A DNA stretch of 64,000 nucleotides. Origin: Phytoseiulus persimilis. Its lineage: Eukaryota; Arthropoda; Arachnida; Mesostigmata; Phytoseiidae. The position numbers and the translations under genes were made by a program. Location of the stretch: contig CM075101.1 of assembly GCA_037576195.1 (NCBI GenBank), positions 51,088,001 to 51,152,000 on the forward strand, in the 5' to 3' direction. The notes beneath the pieces are model-generated. The model saw only the letters and a list, made by a program, of their open reading frames with translations, was not told the DNA's origin and made no database searches. Shown here in pieces: positions 47,011 to 60,584 of this stretch (the first letter of the stretch is position 1; every line of letters begins with the position of its first letter).

Positions 47011-50000
47011 CATCTCTGGCATTCTTCACAAAGCAGTTCCACCTGAAATCGGAATTTTTTCGAAACTTCTCACCCCGCTCTCTCCACACTTAGAGAAGCC
47101 CGTGAGGTGCACCCACCATAGATCAGCGTGCACGATCGGAGCATGCTCATATCATTCTCATTGTCAGACATTAATTCATGACATTCTCGCGCGAAGGCTT
47201 GAAATGGCACACATCCGAGCGCTTTCGAATAAGCCGCGCATATATCTGCTCTGAGAGACCACTTTGTCGAGCGCAGAACCGGAGAGGATGAGGAGTCCCC
47301 CCCCCCACGTGCTCCGGTCCTGCCGCCCACCATCGGGCACCACGCAGCAATAACCCCGCTGCCGGGGTTCCAGCTCTCGAGGGGAGTCGCTCGCGGCATC
47401 GTTTGGCAAGTCGGGGAAAAGAAAGGTGAGTCGATCGGTTGGTCGCTCCGTGATGTATCGCTGCGTTCTTGCCATCGAACACGTGCTTAACAGTTTGACT
47501 CACTCAGGCAATTTGTGATGTGATGTAGGACACCCATTGTTAGGAGTCAACTCCTCCGCAGACGGCCAGGCATTATCGGATCGGGCGCGCTTCGCATTGA
47601 ACCAAAACTCCGGCGCAGTGAAATCGCATCCCATCCTTGCTGGTTGACCAATAACTCGTAGGCTCCTCGACTGTCTCGCACGCGGATGATTCAAGGCTTT
47701 CTCCTTGAGTTTAGGGTACCACCATTGGCGGGCGGCGGAGGAATACCACTTTCATGGACGCGGTCTCCTTGTCTTCCGTTTCTCGACACGGCTTCCACTG
47801 ATGGACTCGCTCCTATCACTCCATCGAATTGTCTTGGAGAAGATCAAGTGCCACTGGCTGAAGTCATGCCTCGGAAGCCGATCCCATCCATCGATAGCAT
47901 GGATCTCGCAATGATGCTCAGGAGTCGAGGAAATTACGACGAAACCAACGTGATCTTGGAGCTGGTTCTGGAGGCTCCCCTCCAGGGCTGCGTTTGTTTG
48001 GGTTCGGCTCGAAAGGCGGCACAGGAGAGCAGTTTGGGTCCCGGGTCTATGTTGAGCATTATGCGAGGAATTCGATTCCAGCTCTCCAGTACTAGCCTTC
48101 AAATCATACGACTTACTCGGAGATCAAAGAGCTCCTTGTCGCTGAGTCGTTGTCGAATCATCGCTAATCAACGCGGCGTTCCATTGATCGCTCCCTGATT
48201 CTTGAATCGATTCTCGGATACGCGATGAGAGGTATCTCCTCGGATCGTGGAGCTGAGTTCCGCGCGTTTTTATGTCAGGGGAGCGACTGGAAGCGGGAAT
48301 CAGAAAATCACCACGATCGGTTCGTCTTTCGGGATGACGTAGTTGCGGAAACCCAGCATGATTGTCAACCGTCGGCTTCGGTGTTAGCGGAGCATCGTCT
48401 CCTTGCTTGCGGCAGATCTGGAAAGGCTCGAAAGTCAAAGCATTTTGTAATCGAGTAAGATTCTTGAACCAGAATTCGATTTGGTGGTATTGGAGCCAGA
48501 TGTGGTGGATCATCATTGCTTCTGACCCCGAGGCTGCACGCGTGCCCGTTCCCTGGATAGCTGACTTTCTCGTGGAGAGATCCTCCGCTATTGGCACCGA
48601 CGACTCAACGTTGACAATCCGTGGCCGAGGCGACGCTTCCAAAAGAGTCACATAGGCGGGTCAACGTTTGTCATCTCGAACAATGGTGAGACGAAGGTTT
48701 TCGTTACATCTTGGATTTGATTTATAGCTGGGGATTTTCCGACGATCCGTAGCCAATGCTCCCCATCGTCTACTTCTCCGAGGAGGCGAATTCCTCGTAG
48801 CAATTCTCTTCACGTGTCTTCTTACAACAAACGCTAGCCCAAGAACGTGTTCGTCCACTCCCAACGGCTTCTCTGAAACGTGTCCCTCCACGTAACTGCA
48901 TACGGGGGACGGTCCCTCTTGAGTGGGTGCGTCGGCCAACCTGTTCGTCCTCCTCCCCACGATGGCGACATCACGTGCGCAGCACGCCGCGTTGAATACC
49001 AAACCCCGTCTTGGAATTTCTCAAGAGTTGAATTGAAACAGAATTGGATAGATGCTCCATGAAAACGCTTTACGATCGTGGAACGACCTCGCTGAGCGAA
49101 AAACGAAGAATGATCCAATGCGACAGCCTCCTTACCACCAAAGTTCTTTTCCCTCCATCGACCTTTGCCTGACGTCCTGATTCTCAGTGGTCGAGTATCT
49201 CATATTCGGCTTGGAACCCTGAACACCTCTGCACTCTTGTATTCAAGACTCATCACATGCGGGCCCCAGCCGCTATATCCTCGCTAAAGATGCGAGTTAT
49301 TGCGAAAAATATCCAAGATAGCTCTTGGACATAATATCTTGCCGCTGAAATTTCGCGTGGGAAGCAAGAAAGATATCGCCAGCTGGCTTCGTATGTGTTG
49401 CCGGAAGAGGATATCTACGAATATCCAGAATACTGCAAGTGTGCGGCGGGAATCATCCACAGAACCCTCTCAATTGCCAAATGGTAGACTTAGCCCTGCT
49501 TTCTCCTTCTACAAACAGAGGGAAAACTCAAGCTCATGACACGGAGGAGAGTCGGCCGCAGGCCGGCCAGTCCTCTGTGAATTTCGATCCAGGACTCGTT
49601 ACACCTCTCAGTATTGTGCATGATCTCGATTGCGAATAGACTCCACGGGTCCGAAGCAGGCAACAGATTGAATCGGCGGAGAACCGACGTCAGCGACGTA
49701 ACGAGGAAAGAAATCTCGGCCTCGTCCTTGGGCGAGTGAGCGAGAAGTCAAGTTCGCCCACTTCCGATCCCCCAGACCCCGTTTGCCACTTAGAGAGTTC
49801 AGGCCGGGCAAGATAGTGGGTAACAGAAAGAAGAGAGCGGGTGAGTGGCCCTGCAGCAGCTGTGCGGAATTCTCTCGACCGTATTCGTTTTCTATAGTAC
49901 AGAAGTGTTGGCGAGCGAATTGAGAGGGCCTGGCCATTGCCTCTCCGACTGCCTGGTCGGTTAGCTGGCTGGCGAGCTTTGCGAGCTTCGTGCCATCGCA

Positions 50001-53000
50001 TTTTGGGGAACGCTGGCGAGCGAATGATTGCGGCTCTGCAACCAGACTGCTTTGGCGAACTTTTGATTCCATCGACGCTTTACCCCAATTTCGGAAAGTC
50101 AGCGGTGGCGAGTGTTCCCGATCCGATCACCACGAGTTGGGCAGACCCAGAGTAGGCGAGCGGTGGGGCCAAGAGCGCGTCTGGGGGTCTGGGTGTGTAC
50201 CACAGATCGTCGACCGCCGAGCAACAAACAGGCAGTGGAAAGGAGTCTGATCGCTCCGGACGACGGAATCGCAGATTCGGAACAACGCGAACACATACTA
50301 AGTCACATGAGCCAAGACACGCTGGCAAGCGCAAACGACAGCGTCGCACGCCTCGGCGCAAACGCATTAGAGTGGCACGGCAATGAGAAAACAAAATGAA
50401 AAATTCACCACTTGGAATTTGGCGGGCATTGTGAAAGTTTCAGCCGAGTGCGGGACCATCTGCTGCGGGAAGGCTACTGGAGTCGCGGCTGCCGCTTCCG
50501 CCTCACTTGACAACACTGTTTGGGATTTAAACAAACTAGCCATGCTTAAGTGGAAGGAACGAATCCGAGCCAGTTCCGCAGGTTGGTCCCTCGTTTATCC
50601 TGGAATGATTGAGAGGCGAGAAGGAGCCGAATCCCGGGCATGGGATCGTTCTCAGCGGTGTAAATAGCGAAGTTCCGAGCCGTGCTCCGGACGTGGACCG
50701 GGTCTTACACGCTGTGCCCTGGGTTTTATCTCCGGGAGAGCGGCATTCAACCAGCTGTCTACCATTCTTCTGAGGTTCTGCCGAGTATTTCCTCCCGAGC
50801 GGTGCTCAAAGGCTCCGCTGAATCCGTTATTGGAATCTGGCATGCGACGATTCGCGGAAGGAATTCCGCCCTTACTCATGACGCTATGTCGGACGGACCT
50901 CTCGTCTCAGACTGGCGTCATCAAATTCGAATCGGTGGCTGTGAAAGCGTCCCACCGTGCGGAGAGAGTCTGGCGAGAGGCGGTCTGTGTTAGCAGACTC
51001 GTTGTTCTCCCAACACAACGACGACTCGTCGCGCCGCAGTCGAGCCGGAGGTCGCGACGTGAGCGAGAGGTTCGATTTCCATACGTTTCGGGCTTGTGCC
51101 GGAAACGCAAACTGGAGTGGACTCTCGCGTCTCAGCCACTAAAGGCGAACCCACTTCCGCGGTCTAACTCCCGCCAAACAGCTTGGAGAGGACTCCTCTC
51201 GTCGAGGATCGGAAAGACGAAGCAATGAGGTCCGTCACAGTAGGACGCCAAACTCCGCCTCTCGGCTCAGTTGTCGATCTTCGGAGTTCGGGAAATGCCG
51301 GAGATTCGGAGAAATCTCATGCGGGGCGACGAGAGAGTAGAGCTTGAATGCTTGGCAGGCTTGCTCTGAGAAGGCTGCTGGAAGCCCGGCTCGAACCACT
51401 GCGCAGAGAAGCGAGTCGGCATTGAGATAACACACCAAAACTCTCATATCTCACCAGACCTTCATATGTCATCTACGTCGACGGTTCGTTTTCTGAATCA
51501 ATCGTCACCGGGATGCCATGACTGTATCCGCTTCTGGCAGCGCAGAGCTCTCGGACGCACGACTCTGTGACGCAGAGTGAGACCTCGGCAGAATCGGCGT
51601 TGAGGTGCTGCGAGAGTGAAACTTCATCTCGTGTTTCAGTCCGACAGGCCCACAATGGTTTCGAGCAGCGACTCTGTAACAGCGTGACTAGTTGCGAGCA
51701 TCGTTCGCGCTGAAGTACTCGAGGGACGCGGCTGTTCTTCCTTCCTCATTCATGTTGTTAGGAGCAGCCCTACGCGCAGCTCTTTCCATGAATTCAGAAG
51801 GTCGCGCGAAAGCAGCCGCTCAACACATCCACGAAAGGAGTGCAAAAAAAAAATATTTGTCGCAGAACGCTCAGCTGGCAGAGGCAACGAGGTGTCTAAC
51901 TCGGTGTGACAACAGACTCTCCCGCATCCCGGACGACTCCACTCACGAACGAACAGCATACAAGGTTCCGATAACGACGAACGATCTAACAAACCGAATC
52001 GCGTTCACGGGGAGTGACACAGGTTCAAACGTATGTAAAGCCTCATCAACATATGTACTTGTCCGTCTTCTGCACCATCCAGCCCTCCCTACCGGCGCGC
52101 ACTGCAACACTCCGCTCGCTCTGGCGAACGAGAGCTTTTAACAACCAGCCGTCGCAACGCGGCGGCTGAATCGACAGACGGAATCTCTAATCAACGCCAA
52201 CGGGTCGCTCCGTCGGTCTGTTGTCATTTGCCGAGAGAGGGGGGTGAGTTTGGGAGAGCACTTGGGGGAGTCACTACATATCTGGCGCTCTTCATTGCTC
52301 TGGGCCACCGATGACCCAGCCCCGTGTCGTACGCTAACGTTCGCGACACACTGCCATTTTCTGCGAACCAGTCGCCCGGGGCTATTCCAGCTCCAGAACG
52401 TTGGATCTAGCACATAGAGTATACGATCTCGTTTTCCGCCACCCTCAAGCAGCATAATCTCTCGAGAACTCTAGCAAATAGAATCTCGCAGTGGGCTGGA
52501 GACAGTGGGATACTCGGGGGATGCGAAATGGATTCAGAGTAATCCGCAGAGGTGACGACACCCTATCCATCTCGATTCCAGCCATCGAGTTGTCCAGGAG
52601 ATAACAAAGGATTGATACGTGCCTCCTTGGACGCAATTGAAGCGTCCGACAGAGACATTCCCTAGCAAATCCTGACTGAAACGGGAATGAACGTGCATGA
52701 GATGAAAATGCTACAATAGCTATGTCCCATGGATCGGACACAGAGATAGCCGTAGTAGAACGTTTCTCCGGTATGGGCGATGGCGAGCTCAGAACTGTAA
52801 CGGGGCTTCAAGCACTTCATTCATTCATTCTCTACATGTAAGAACTGGAAAACAGGCTCACACGAAAAGGAGCAGGCGTCGAAAAATGAAACGAAGATGG
52901 AACCTGGAGGAAAATGGCTCCTTCAACATCCTTGGTCTCCTTTCGGCTGACGATATGCTCCCAACGTTGAAGCTCTGAAGCCTCTGAGAACCAGCTTGAG

Positions 53001-53099
53001 TCTGTCCCAGGTAGCGAAAAGCCTCCCGATACGAAATCTCGCCTCCACGGCAATCGAGGGAGAAATCGCTCCGTCAGCCCCAGCAAGTGCAGACGTGCT
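47011..53099. other. Stretch without a recognisable gene
   Basis: Frames at 47686-48198 (+, 170 codons), 48124-48651 (-, 175 codons), 49608-50072 (-, 154 codons) and 51692-52141 (+, 149 codons) show no domain. The + frame ending at 48458 contains SDRGAEF at 48240-48260, a weak echo of retroelement integrases (see findings). There is a C10 run at 47297-47306, an A10 run at 51844-51853 and a short CATT run at 52816-52830. Confidence 0.35.
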
Positions 53100-53405
53100 A
53101 TCAACTGAGGGACCTTCCAAAGAACAAGACGAAAACACATGCCTGGGATGCGGTACATACAGAGAGGCAACAAAATACATAATCCCACACAGTCTCTCGA
53201 TATAACGAGGCGAACTACAAGGACGATGATTTCCTCGAAGTACGAGGAGGAGATGCGCGACCTCTTGTTGGAGTACGAGACGAAGCTCGCCCCAAGAAAC
53301 TGGGAGAAGAACTCAAAACAAGCCGCGAAGGTGCCTGGGAAAAAAAGACTCTCTCGACCCGACTGTAAACTATGTTTTCAGCTCGAACCTAATCAGAATC
53401 AATAA
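53100..53405 (+). mobile_element. Possible LINE C-terminal remnant
   Basis: The frame from about 53100 reads TEGPSKEQDENTCLGCGTYREATKYIIPHS. The spacing C-L-G-C-x4-E-x3-Y-x4-S matches the LINE ORF2 knuckle C-x2-C-x4-ET-x2-H-x4-C if the His and last Cys have mutated. The overlapping frame to 53405 is Lys/Glu-rich, and the + strand here is A-rich, as in LINEs. No RT motif was found upstream, apart from an SADD at about 52946-52957 that lacks YADD context. The call rests on one degenerate motif. Confidence 0.25.
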
Positions 53406-54466
53406 GCCCATATCCATACAATGAGAGCTAGTGTCCAAAGCACGAAGAACGGACGAGTTTCCAAAGCATAACTGTCACCATTCCAGAAGCGAAAATCCCA
53501 AGGACCTCCTCCTGTCGTTACGAAAGGAGAGTTCACCAGATAGAGACAATGCGGATCCTATTCACGACCTACAGTTGACTGCAGATCGGCTGCATCGTTC
53601 CCCGCTCTGTCCGTCGTTTTAGAGATCCCCGAACAGGCATCACCGCGTCGATAGATGCGAGGACATCGGTGGCAGAAATGACACAGGGTACCTGAGTCTT
53701 TCGAACACCAAGAAAGAAGTTTAAGGCGGGTGCTACGGAGACGCCTCCCAGTCAGAGCCCTCACTCTCAAGTTTCGTTCGTACATCAATCCGATGAAAAT
53801 AGATGAACAATGGTGATGAACAAGATGAACATTACGGGATTTGGTCATGACTCAACGCGGATTTTCCGTTCATCCTCTCGACGGCAGTTTTTTTTTGAAG
53901 TTGTACACGTGTCTTCTCCTGGGAACCAGGATTTTCGTACGGTTAGCGATTGCAGGCCATTATTTTCAAACTTTTCGTCGCTAACCCCGATGGCCGTGAT
54001 TCTGAGCCGAGGTTGTCCGGCGAGACGTTGCTCCCGTCCGTTCCTCTCATCTCCAGACCCGATCCCAGGAAACCCAGCCGAACCTGACCTTTTTGTGAGC
54101 ATGAGTGGCTCATTCGCATGTACTCAGCTCTGAAGCAGGGTACGGCGGACGTATCCCCGTTCCACGCCGGGGTTGTACAAGTTGGGAGCTCAATCGAGGT
54201 TTGTGTGAACGGAGCGATTCCGCTCATCTCAAAGCCGAGTCGGAGAAGAGTAACTACTGATGAGACCGGCACGCCGCGGCGTCGGCGGCCTTCATCGAGT
54301 CCACGGAGAGGAAAAACTGGATTCCGCTCGTCAGCCCCGAAAAGAAAGATGTCCGTTAGAAATCGAACCTCGTGCTCAACGAAATTGCTCTCTCTATGTG
54401 ACGGTTATTTCAGGGAGATTGAACATGGTATGCTATCGTCTGGACTGTCCGCCGACCGATGTTCCG
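53406..54466. other. Stretch without a recognisable gene
   Basis: Overlapping frames on both strands (107 codons at 53810-54133 +, 109 codons at 53943-54272 -, 170 codons from 54118 +) without a domain. Confidence 0.35.
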
Positions 54467-55195
54467 CTATTGAGATCTCAGGGCTCTGTTCTTCCCTCGT
54501 TGCCATGAAGGGTAAGATGCGGGAAAATCCACGAAATGGCTCGTTGTTATCGAGGGTAACGTTCTCGAGCATGAAAAACAGCAGAGGTGAACGGGATGGA
54601 AAACAGGCGAGAACTTTCCAAGACACTTGATTTGCCCAGATCTGGACATCCTGCGTCCTGGGAGCCGCGAACTGTGATTCGACCCCCAACAATTCACTTT
54701 AGGAACAACGTTCACGGGGGCGCTCTGGCCAACGAAGTTTCCCGTAGGAGGGCAGAATACGAAGGGAGGAGAAGAAGTTATCAAAAACCATGGGCCAAAC
54801 ATGCTGTTATTCTCCACCGAGTGCGATCGGTATTGATTGATGAGGCGTCCGACCGTATCCCCTAAACGACATTTTTGCCTCATTAGGCATGCCATCGCTA
54901 TAACATCGAACCTCCCTAGCTTATTTGCCCCTGATACGCATCGGATCATATGTAAGATACGAGAGCTCACAGAGATTTCGGGCTGAACGACATGCTGCGT
55001 CGATCGGATGACCGATAGGTCCTTCACAACATTTGTATTCGCTGGGCTAAGCCGCCAATTCCACCCTTGGATCTCGAACTCTCGAAGAGGTCCTCTCGTG
55101 TCGGTTGATTCGTGTTGAAACTTCAGCCAAAAACAAGTCAAAGGGCTTTCTAGGTTTCCAGTGACCTTGAGCGCATTGACCAAGCGTTGTTTCAA
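54467..55195 (-). CDS. Long open frame, unknown protein
   Basis: A 242-codon ATG-to-stop frame on -, clearly longer than the roughly 150-175 codons expected from chance in this window. No domain, signal peptide or coiled coil was recognised. Composition is not low-complexity: it is Ser-rich with several Cys and Trp, and includes ITSSPPFVFCPPTGNF in the middle and a Cys pair in HLCCFSCS towards the end. No ribosomal or splice context decides the start. The opposite strand is also open for 170 codons over part of it (54118-54630), which weakens the coding case. It could be an exon with readthrough, a decayed element or chance. Confidence 0.25.
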   Translation of the reverse strand: MKQRLVNALKVTGNLESPLTCFWLKFQHESTDTRGPLREFEIQGWNWRLSPANTNVVKDLSVIRSTQHVVQPEISVSSRILHMIRCVSGANKLGRFDVIAMACLMRQKCRLGDTVGRLINQYRSHSVENNSMFGPWFLITSSPPFVFCPPTGNFVGQSAPVNVVPKVNCWGSNHSSRLPGRRMSRSGQIKCLGKFSPVFHPVHLCCFSCSRTLPSITTSHFVDFPASYPSWQRGKNRALRSQ

Positions 55196-55403
55196 AAGCC
55201 ACGTGACACGAAGATTCGTTAGTTAGCGTCAAAGATAGCGGCGTTAGTTTCGTGTAATTCATTTAGGCCGAGACAGCCACGACCGCTAATTCCATCGGTT
55301 GCCCTTTTGGCTCTTTGATACCCTTTCCTCCTCTTTCTTCCCCGCTCGTTTCCTCTACTTTTTTGCTCGTTGGTCTCATGCTATTGGGCGCCCAGGCTAA
55401 CAG

Positions 55404-55414
55404 CCCCCCCCCCC
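55404..55414. repeat. Poly-C run, 11 bases
   Basis: Eleven consecutive C in a C/T-rich context. Confidence 0.9.
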
Positions 55415-58254
55415 TTCGCTGATTCTCGGCAGCCTATGTTCTCATTGGATCAGGCCCATCGGCAGTTGCCCTCAGTTTCTCTCATCCCCTCCGAGCGCTC
55501 CACCACTCGAGGATTGTGTTTTGTATCAGTGATTCTCCAGTCGGATCGAAGTCGTTCCCAACCTGGTTGAAGAGCGTGGTCTGGCCACTGCGGAGAACGC
55601 GAACTACATCGCCTGGACAGACTCACTGAAACTCATAGCTGTGCGCGTTGTTGTGCGAGATGCCAGTTGCTAAGCTCTGATGCCTAGACCTCAATCTGCT
55701 CTCCCGGCGAGGGAAGACTGCAACAAAAACGAAATCCATTGGGGAAGAGCTTGGGACTCGCGTAACGATCGTCGCCCCGGAGGAGGGTTCCGGACGCGGC
55801 TGAGAGCCGAGCAGTAGGTGTGCGCCCTAGCTGAACGGAATGGGAGGCTGCGGGAAGGAAAGTCTCAGACTCCGTGACCGTCACCAAGGTCACATCGCGG
55901 GTTCTACTCCGGGGAAAAACATTCCACCGGACACCTGTTCCATACGAGCTTGATCGCGAATTCCGTCTGACGGCTCAGAGGGACGCACTCAGCATTCCGA
56001 TGACTTCTCCTAACTCTGAGTTTGACAGTTCCATGGAGAAATGAGTTCCCGATGTTCCCCAACCTCGCTTATCCATCGAAAACTCGGAACGACGCGCAGT
56101 TGCTGGGAGGCCTCCCAACGTAGAGCGAGATCACCAAACGAATGGCTCGATCGTCGAAAAGCCCAGCTCCCACATCAGTAAGCGCCTGAGCATTAATGCG
56201 TGTGATTCGATTCCATCGCCGGACCCACAGTCGATTCCACTAACACGTTGTGGCAACCGTTTGCTCAACTTGCCGACCCTAACAGTCGAGACGACTCGCT
56301 CCACGATGGAGGCCATCACTTTCCGGAGCGCGGGTGTTGGTCCGTGAAAGATCATTTCAGTTGAGGAGCGGGGAATCCACGAATAGCAAGGAGCATGATC
56401 GTGTTCACCCGCGGCAGCTTCTCAGGGGGAGCCGATCGTCCCGATGTCTTCGAGGAGATCCATCGGGGAAACGTTTGGAAATTCCTCTGCTATCACAGAG
56501 CTCGGAGGAAGAGTTGGAGCTTGGTATGCTGGAAGACGACAAAGACACTCCACGCAGCTGACACGTTTCTCCGCAGTTCGACGTAGCGGAGCTGGAAAAC
56601 AGCTTGCAATCGATATTTCATGCGAAAGGATTCCTGATGGGCTGGTCTTCTCGACGACGGAATGGGAGATACATTAAGTTCCCAGTTTCGGAATCTGCGC
56701 GATTCGCCCGCCAACAGCGACTTTCGAATGTCTTGTCTGTCCGGCATGAATCTGAAGGCCTCAGCAACAGAATTGTTCACGATAGATCGTCGAATCGAAA
56801 CACGAAGTTGACAATAAGGATCTTGAGAATAAGTGGAATAGCGGCGCCCGCCGACTCATTCCTGGGGAGCTGGAATATTTGCTGTGTGAACAAGCGTGCT
56901 CGTCGAAGCCGTGATTCGATCTGGAAAGGACACATTTGATTGTGCTGAATCTCCGCGGATCGTCCTTGGCAATGTGCTTGAGGAGCGCAGCAGATTTATT
57001 TGCCAGAAATTCGACCGACAGCAATCCTAGTTTTCAGGAAGCTAGCTGCCCAGATTCGAGCTGCCCACTCAACATGGGAACTCAAAAAGATCTCGTCGAC
57101 CTCCGATTCCAAGCTTGGGAGGAAGATTCGACTAGTCTCGGGCCTATCCCGGAATACGAAAGTCGGGCTAAGGGTAGCCGCGGAGTCCCAACCTCGCAGT
57201 CCGATGAGATTCGGCTACTAAGGAGGCGGAGACTGTCTGCGGGCGAAGTGATGGCGACTGTTTCACGGGACAGCAGAGGAATTCTTCTGATAGACTTTCT
57301 TGAAACTTGAGTCACCATCAATGGCCGATACTGCGTCGTCTTAGTGAGTCAATCAAGGACGAGAAAAACGGGCGCATGTGCTGATGAAGAATTTTTCGCG
57401 CCATCGAGACAATGCTCCTCAGAGGCACATTGTCGCCATGTCTGGATCGTCTGTTTTGAGGTATTAATCCGTCTGCCTGCCTCTCACTTCATCACTCGAG
57501 CAAAGGCGTTTGCAACAACAAGGGGGCGAAACAGGCGAATCCCCAAATCGCCGTTGCCGTCTCTTGCGATACATCGAAAAACTCGACGATCGTCAATCCA
57601 AGTACATTGACTACCGAGGATACTAGGTTCAGAAATGGAATAGTCTCTTGGTTTCGCTCATTGGATCGAAAACTTTTCGATCGCTCCTCGGGTTCCAAAT
57701 CTGCGGGACGCACGATAGCGAGCTTCCGAGCACGGACAGCGAAAGTGCGTCATCCCTGGATTTCTTTCCGAAGCGCAGAGCGTGCTCATGTCTCTGATTC
57801 TGCCCGGCCTTCCGACCCATCTGGTCCAGAGAACGAGATCTGGGGAACTCGACCGCTCGCGTGGTCCCGCGGCCCGTGCGTTACTTTCCTGGATCCCACC
57901 AACCTCCAATCTGAGCTTGTGATAGACTTCGGAGACGAGCACGAAAACTGAGTGAGAGCCATAACTCTAACCCCATTCCGTGTTTGGAGAGCCTTGAATC
58001 GGACCAGGCTGAATCCACATGTTGTCTTTATGAAAGTAGAAATCCAGTTTGTGCGCGGACCGCAGAAACGGCGCCAGTTCTTAAAGTCTAAAATCCACAA
58101 GCAGGAAACCGAACCTCGTTCCCGGTCCACCGCTCGTTCCCTCGCCTGCCCGCCGCGTTGAAGACTTTTAGGTTGAACGGAGCTCACCGAACACAAACAG
58201 TGGGAACTACGACCACAATACTTCCATTCAGCCTTTTTCCTTCCTCGGCGGCCT

Positions 58255-58370
58255 GGTTACGTCGCGTGAGGGGGAAGAGAAAGAGAGGCGAGCGGGGGAA
58301 CGAAGGAGACAGGGCAAACGAGTCAGACATCGCGGAGAGGAGGCAAGGACGTACGAGGGAGAGAGAACCG
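58255..58370 (+). repeat. Purine-rich tract
   Basis: A/G-rich sequence with GGGGGAAGAGAAAGAGAGG and GGAGAGGAGGCAAGG words, ending in CGTCGGTCGGTC. Confidence 0.65.
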
Positions 58371-60568
58371 TCGGTCGGTCTGTTGGTCTAAAAAGTTTCC
58401 AGTCGAGATGAAACCTCGGCCGCGTTTCGTAACGGAACAGAAACAGCGAGCGCATCCGCGCAGAGCAACGACCCAGAGAGGAGCAAAATGGAGAATAAAC
58501 CCAACCGGCTGGGAGAAAAAACCAACAACACGAACGCAGCGCTGAAAACTTTCGAGCAGCGTATGGATATCTCGCTGCTGTGACAACTTTTATATGCGAG
58601 CATTTTGCCGAGACTCGTTTCCTGCAATGTTGGCTATCCGACGTTCAAAGAAACGCTAAGTTTGGAGCTGCAGGTTTGAACTCCCGACCGTGATTCCGCC
58701 AGTATCCTGGCTTGGACGCTCGACGTGAGCTCATCAGACTTCCAGAGCCGAGAGCTTCCAGGGTCAGAGCTCATCGGCCCGCTGCTCCAAGAGATCCATT
58801 CGTCGTCTATCTCGTCAAACGTGTTAACGCCAGGGTACGTGTTTGATTCATCAGCATTGATAGTTCCGAGCCTTCTCCGGGAATGCTCGCGTGAGGCGTC
58901 CAGATCTGACGCGGCGCAATGCGCATCGCGGTGGAGCTCGGTGGGTGTGTTGCGTGATACCGTAATTGCTCGGAACGGCGCGTCGAGATCCGAAGCGAGA
59001 GTAGACCACGCCTTTGCGGAGTTTTAACCAAACTGCTGCGATACGAGCAGGCTTCCTCGTCGTAGCGCTATCTCGTTCGCCGCCCTCGACTTTCCAGGCT
59101 CGTTCCCGTGTTCTCTCTCTTTGTTTCATCTCCTCGCACGAGTTATGGTTGGTTATAAAAATACTCATATAAACGCGATACGCTCCGGGACCAACAACAC
59201 CTGCCGCCATCGCAGCTGTTCAGACTTGGTAAAGCTTTCGAATTGTCTGTGTCGATGAGGGCCTGTGCGGAGCTCTTTGTGCAACTCGTTATTATTCGGC
59301 GCATAATTGAAGTTGCCTGCTCGTTCAACTCCCGCTGAGTGTGATTTTTGAACGCGTCGCCTCGATCAGTTTCATCGCTCTTCAAGCGGTAGCCTCGGGG
59401 CAAGTCAAGACTGCTCCTGTCCTAAAACCGGTCGAACCCGACCGCTGACGGTCAAGGCCAAGCGATGATCGAGCGATATGAGAAGTAGCCGAGGAAGCGG
59501 TTCAGAGCGAGGAATTCAGGACCGAGTACTGCTTACGGGAAACGGATAGGAGGGGAAGAACGGGGTAGAGTGCGGGAGGGATTAGAGGAAGGAGTTGAAC
59601 CGAAAGCTGAAGAGTCGATCAAGGAGTACAAAGGAGCTGCGGGCATGGGGAAAGGATTAGGACTGGGAGAGCTTGACGAAGGATCGGAAAAATCAGTGGA
59701 CGAGGAGCACTCGAAATCAAGGAAAGGGATGGTCCCGAGAATTTCCGGGGAACGACTCAAGAGTATCGGGCAGTGTGGAGGACTGCTCCGGGAGCCCTCT
59801 GAGTAGGGGGATGCTTGTGCCATCCGAAACCCCGCCTCAACTCAGCTTAGGTAGAGGGAGCGATGAGAATCTACGGTTCGCCCAACCTGATACTGGATAC
59901 AGTTGTGGAGACGATGGCGATCGGCGAATGGTCGAGAGATCTCCTAAACATCGCAGTAAGCCCCGGCAACAAGAGCGCTGTCCAGCTCGGGAATTTTTGG
60001 CCATACCGCCTTTATTGTAGAGAAAGCGACGACATCCAATCCAGGATGTTCCCGTCTGATGGTAATGAATTGAGGGGATGATCTCTCAGCGGTTCGTGAT
60101 TCACACCCTCCAGTTGTTACCTGAGTAGTGGGGCCACGTACGCTACCCCTGTGGATTTGAATCAGGGGTGGAAAGCATCGTCGACCCTTGGAAGCGACAA
60201 GATCATCTGAGTCCAGCAAACGGACATTTCGTGTGAACTACATCATGTGAAAACGCTGCACTGGCATGCGGCTAAGCCTTTCGCCGGGAGGTGAACTTCT
60301 TGTGTGCTGCCGAATCTTGAGCCGAGAAAAATTTCCCAGCTCTTCCGAACCCGGATCGGGACCGAGGTTCAGGAAGCACAACATTGGGGGGAATCGGGCC
60401 GAAAAAATTGATTCCGATGATTTCCTCGATCAGAATGAGTCTTCGCTGCGAACTGAGAGATTTGTCGATCTCGAAAGCTGATTTCGGAGCCAGGAATGAA
60501 AAGATGTCCACGGAAAGATATCCTAGCAGCGAGAAGGACTTTGGAAAATCAAGTGTAGAGGTTCGGGA

Positions 60569-60584
60569 AGAGAGAGAGAGAGAG
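60569..60584. repeat. (AG)n microsatellite
   Basis: Eight AG units. Confidence 0.9.

Noticed and set aside
47686..48651. Open frames of 170 (+) and 175 (-) codons
   Set aside because: They occupy neighbouring, partly overlapping positions on opposite strands and lack domains or splice context; length is near chance expectation.
52940..52960. SADDML as a possible reverse transcriptase YADD box
   Set aside because: The Tyr/Phe is missing and the flanking residues do not resemble RT; the surrounding frames have stops.
58655..58745. tRNA-like B box on - (GGGAGTTCAAACCTGC) with partly complementary flanks
   Set aside because: The T-stem does not pair and only part of the acceptor stem matches; no proper A box at the right distance.
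60142..60170. ACCCCTG...CAGGGGT pair as hAT termini
   Set aside because: The ends face each other over 15 bases and show no longer shared terminal sequence.
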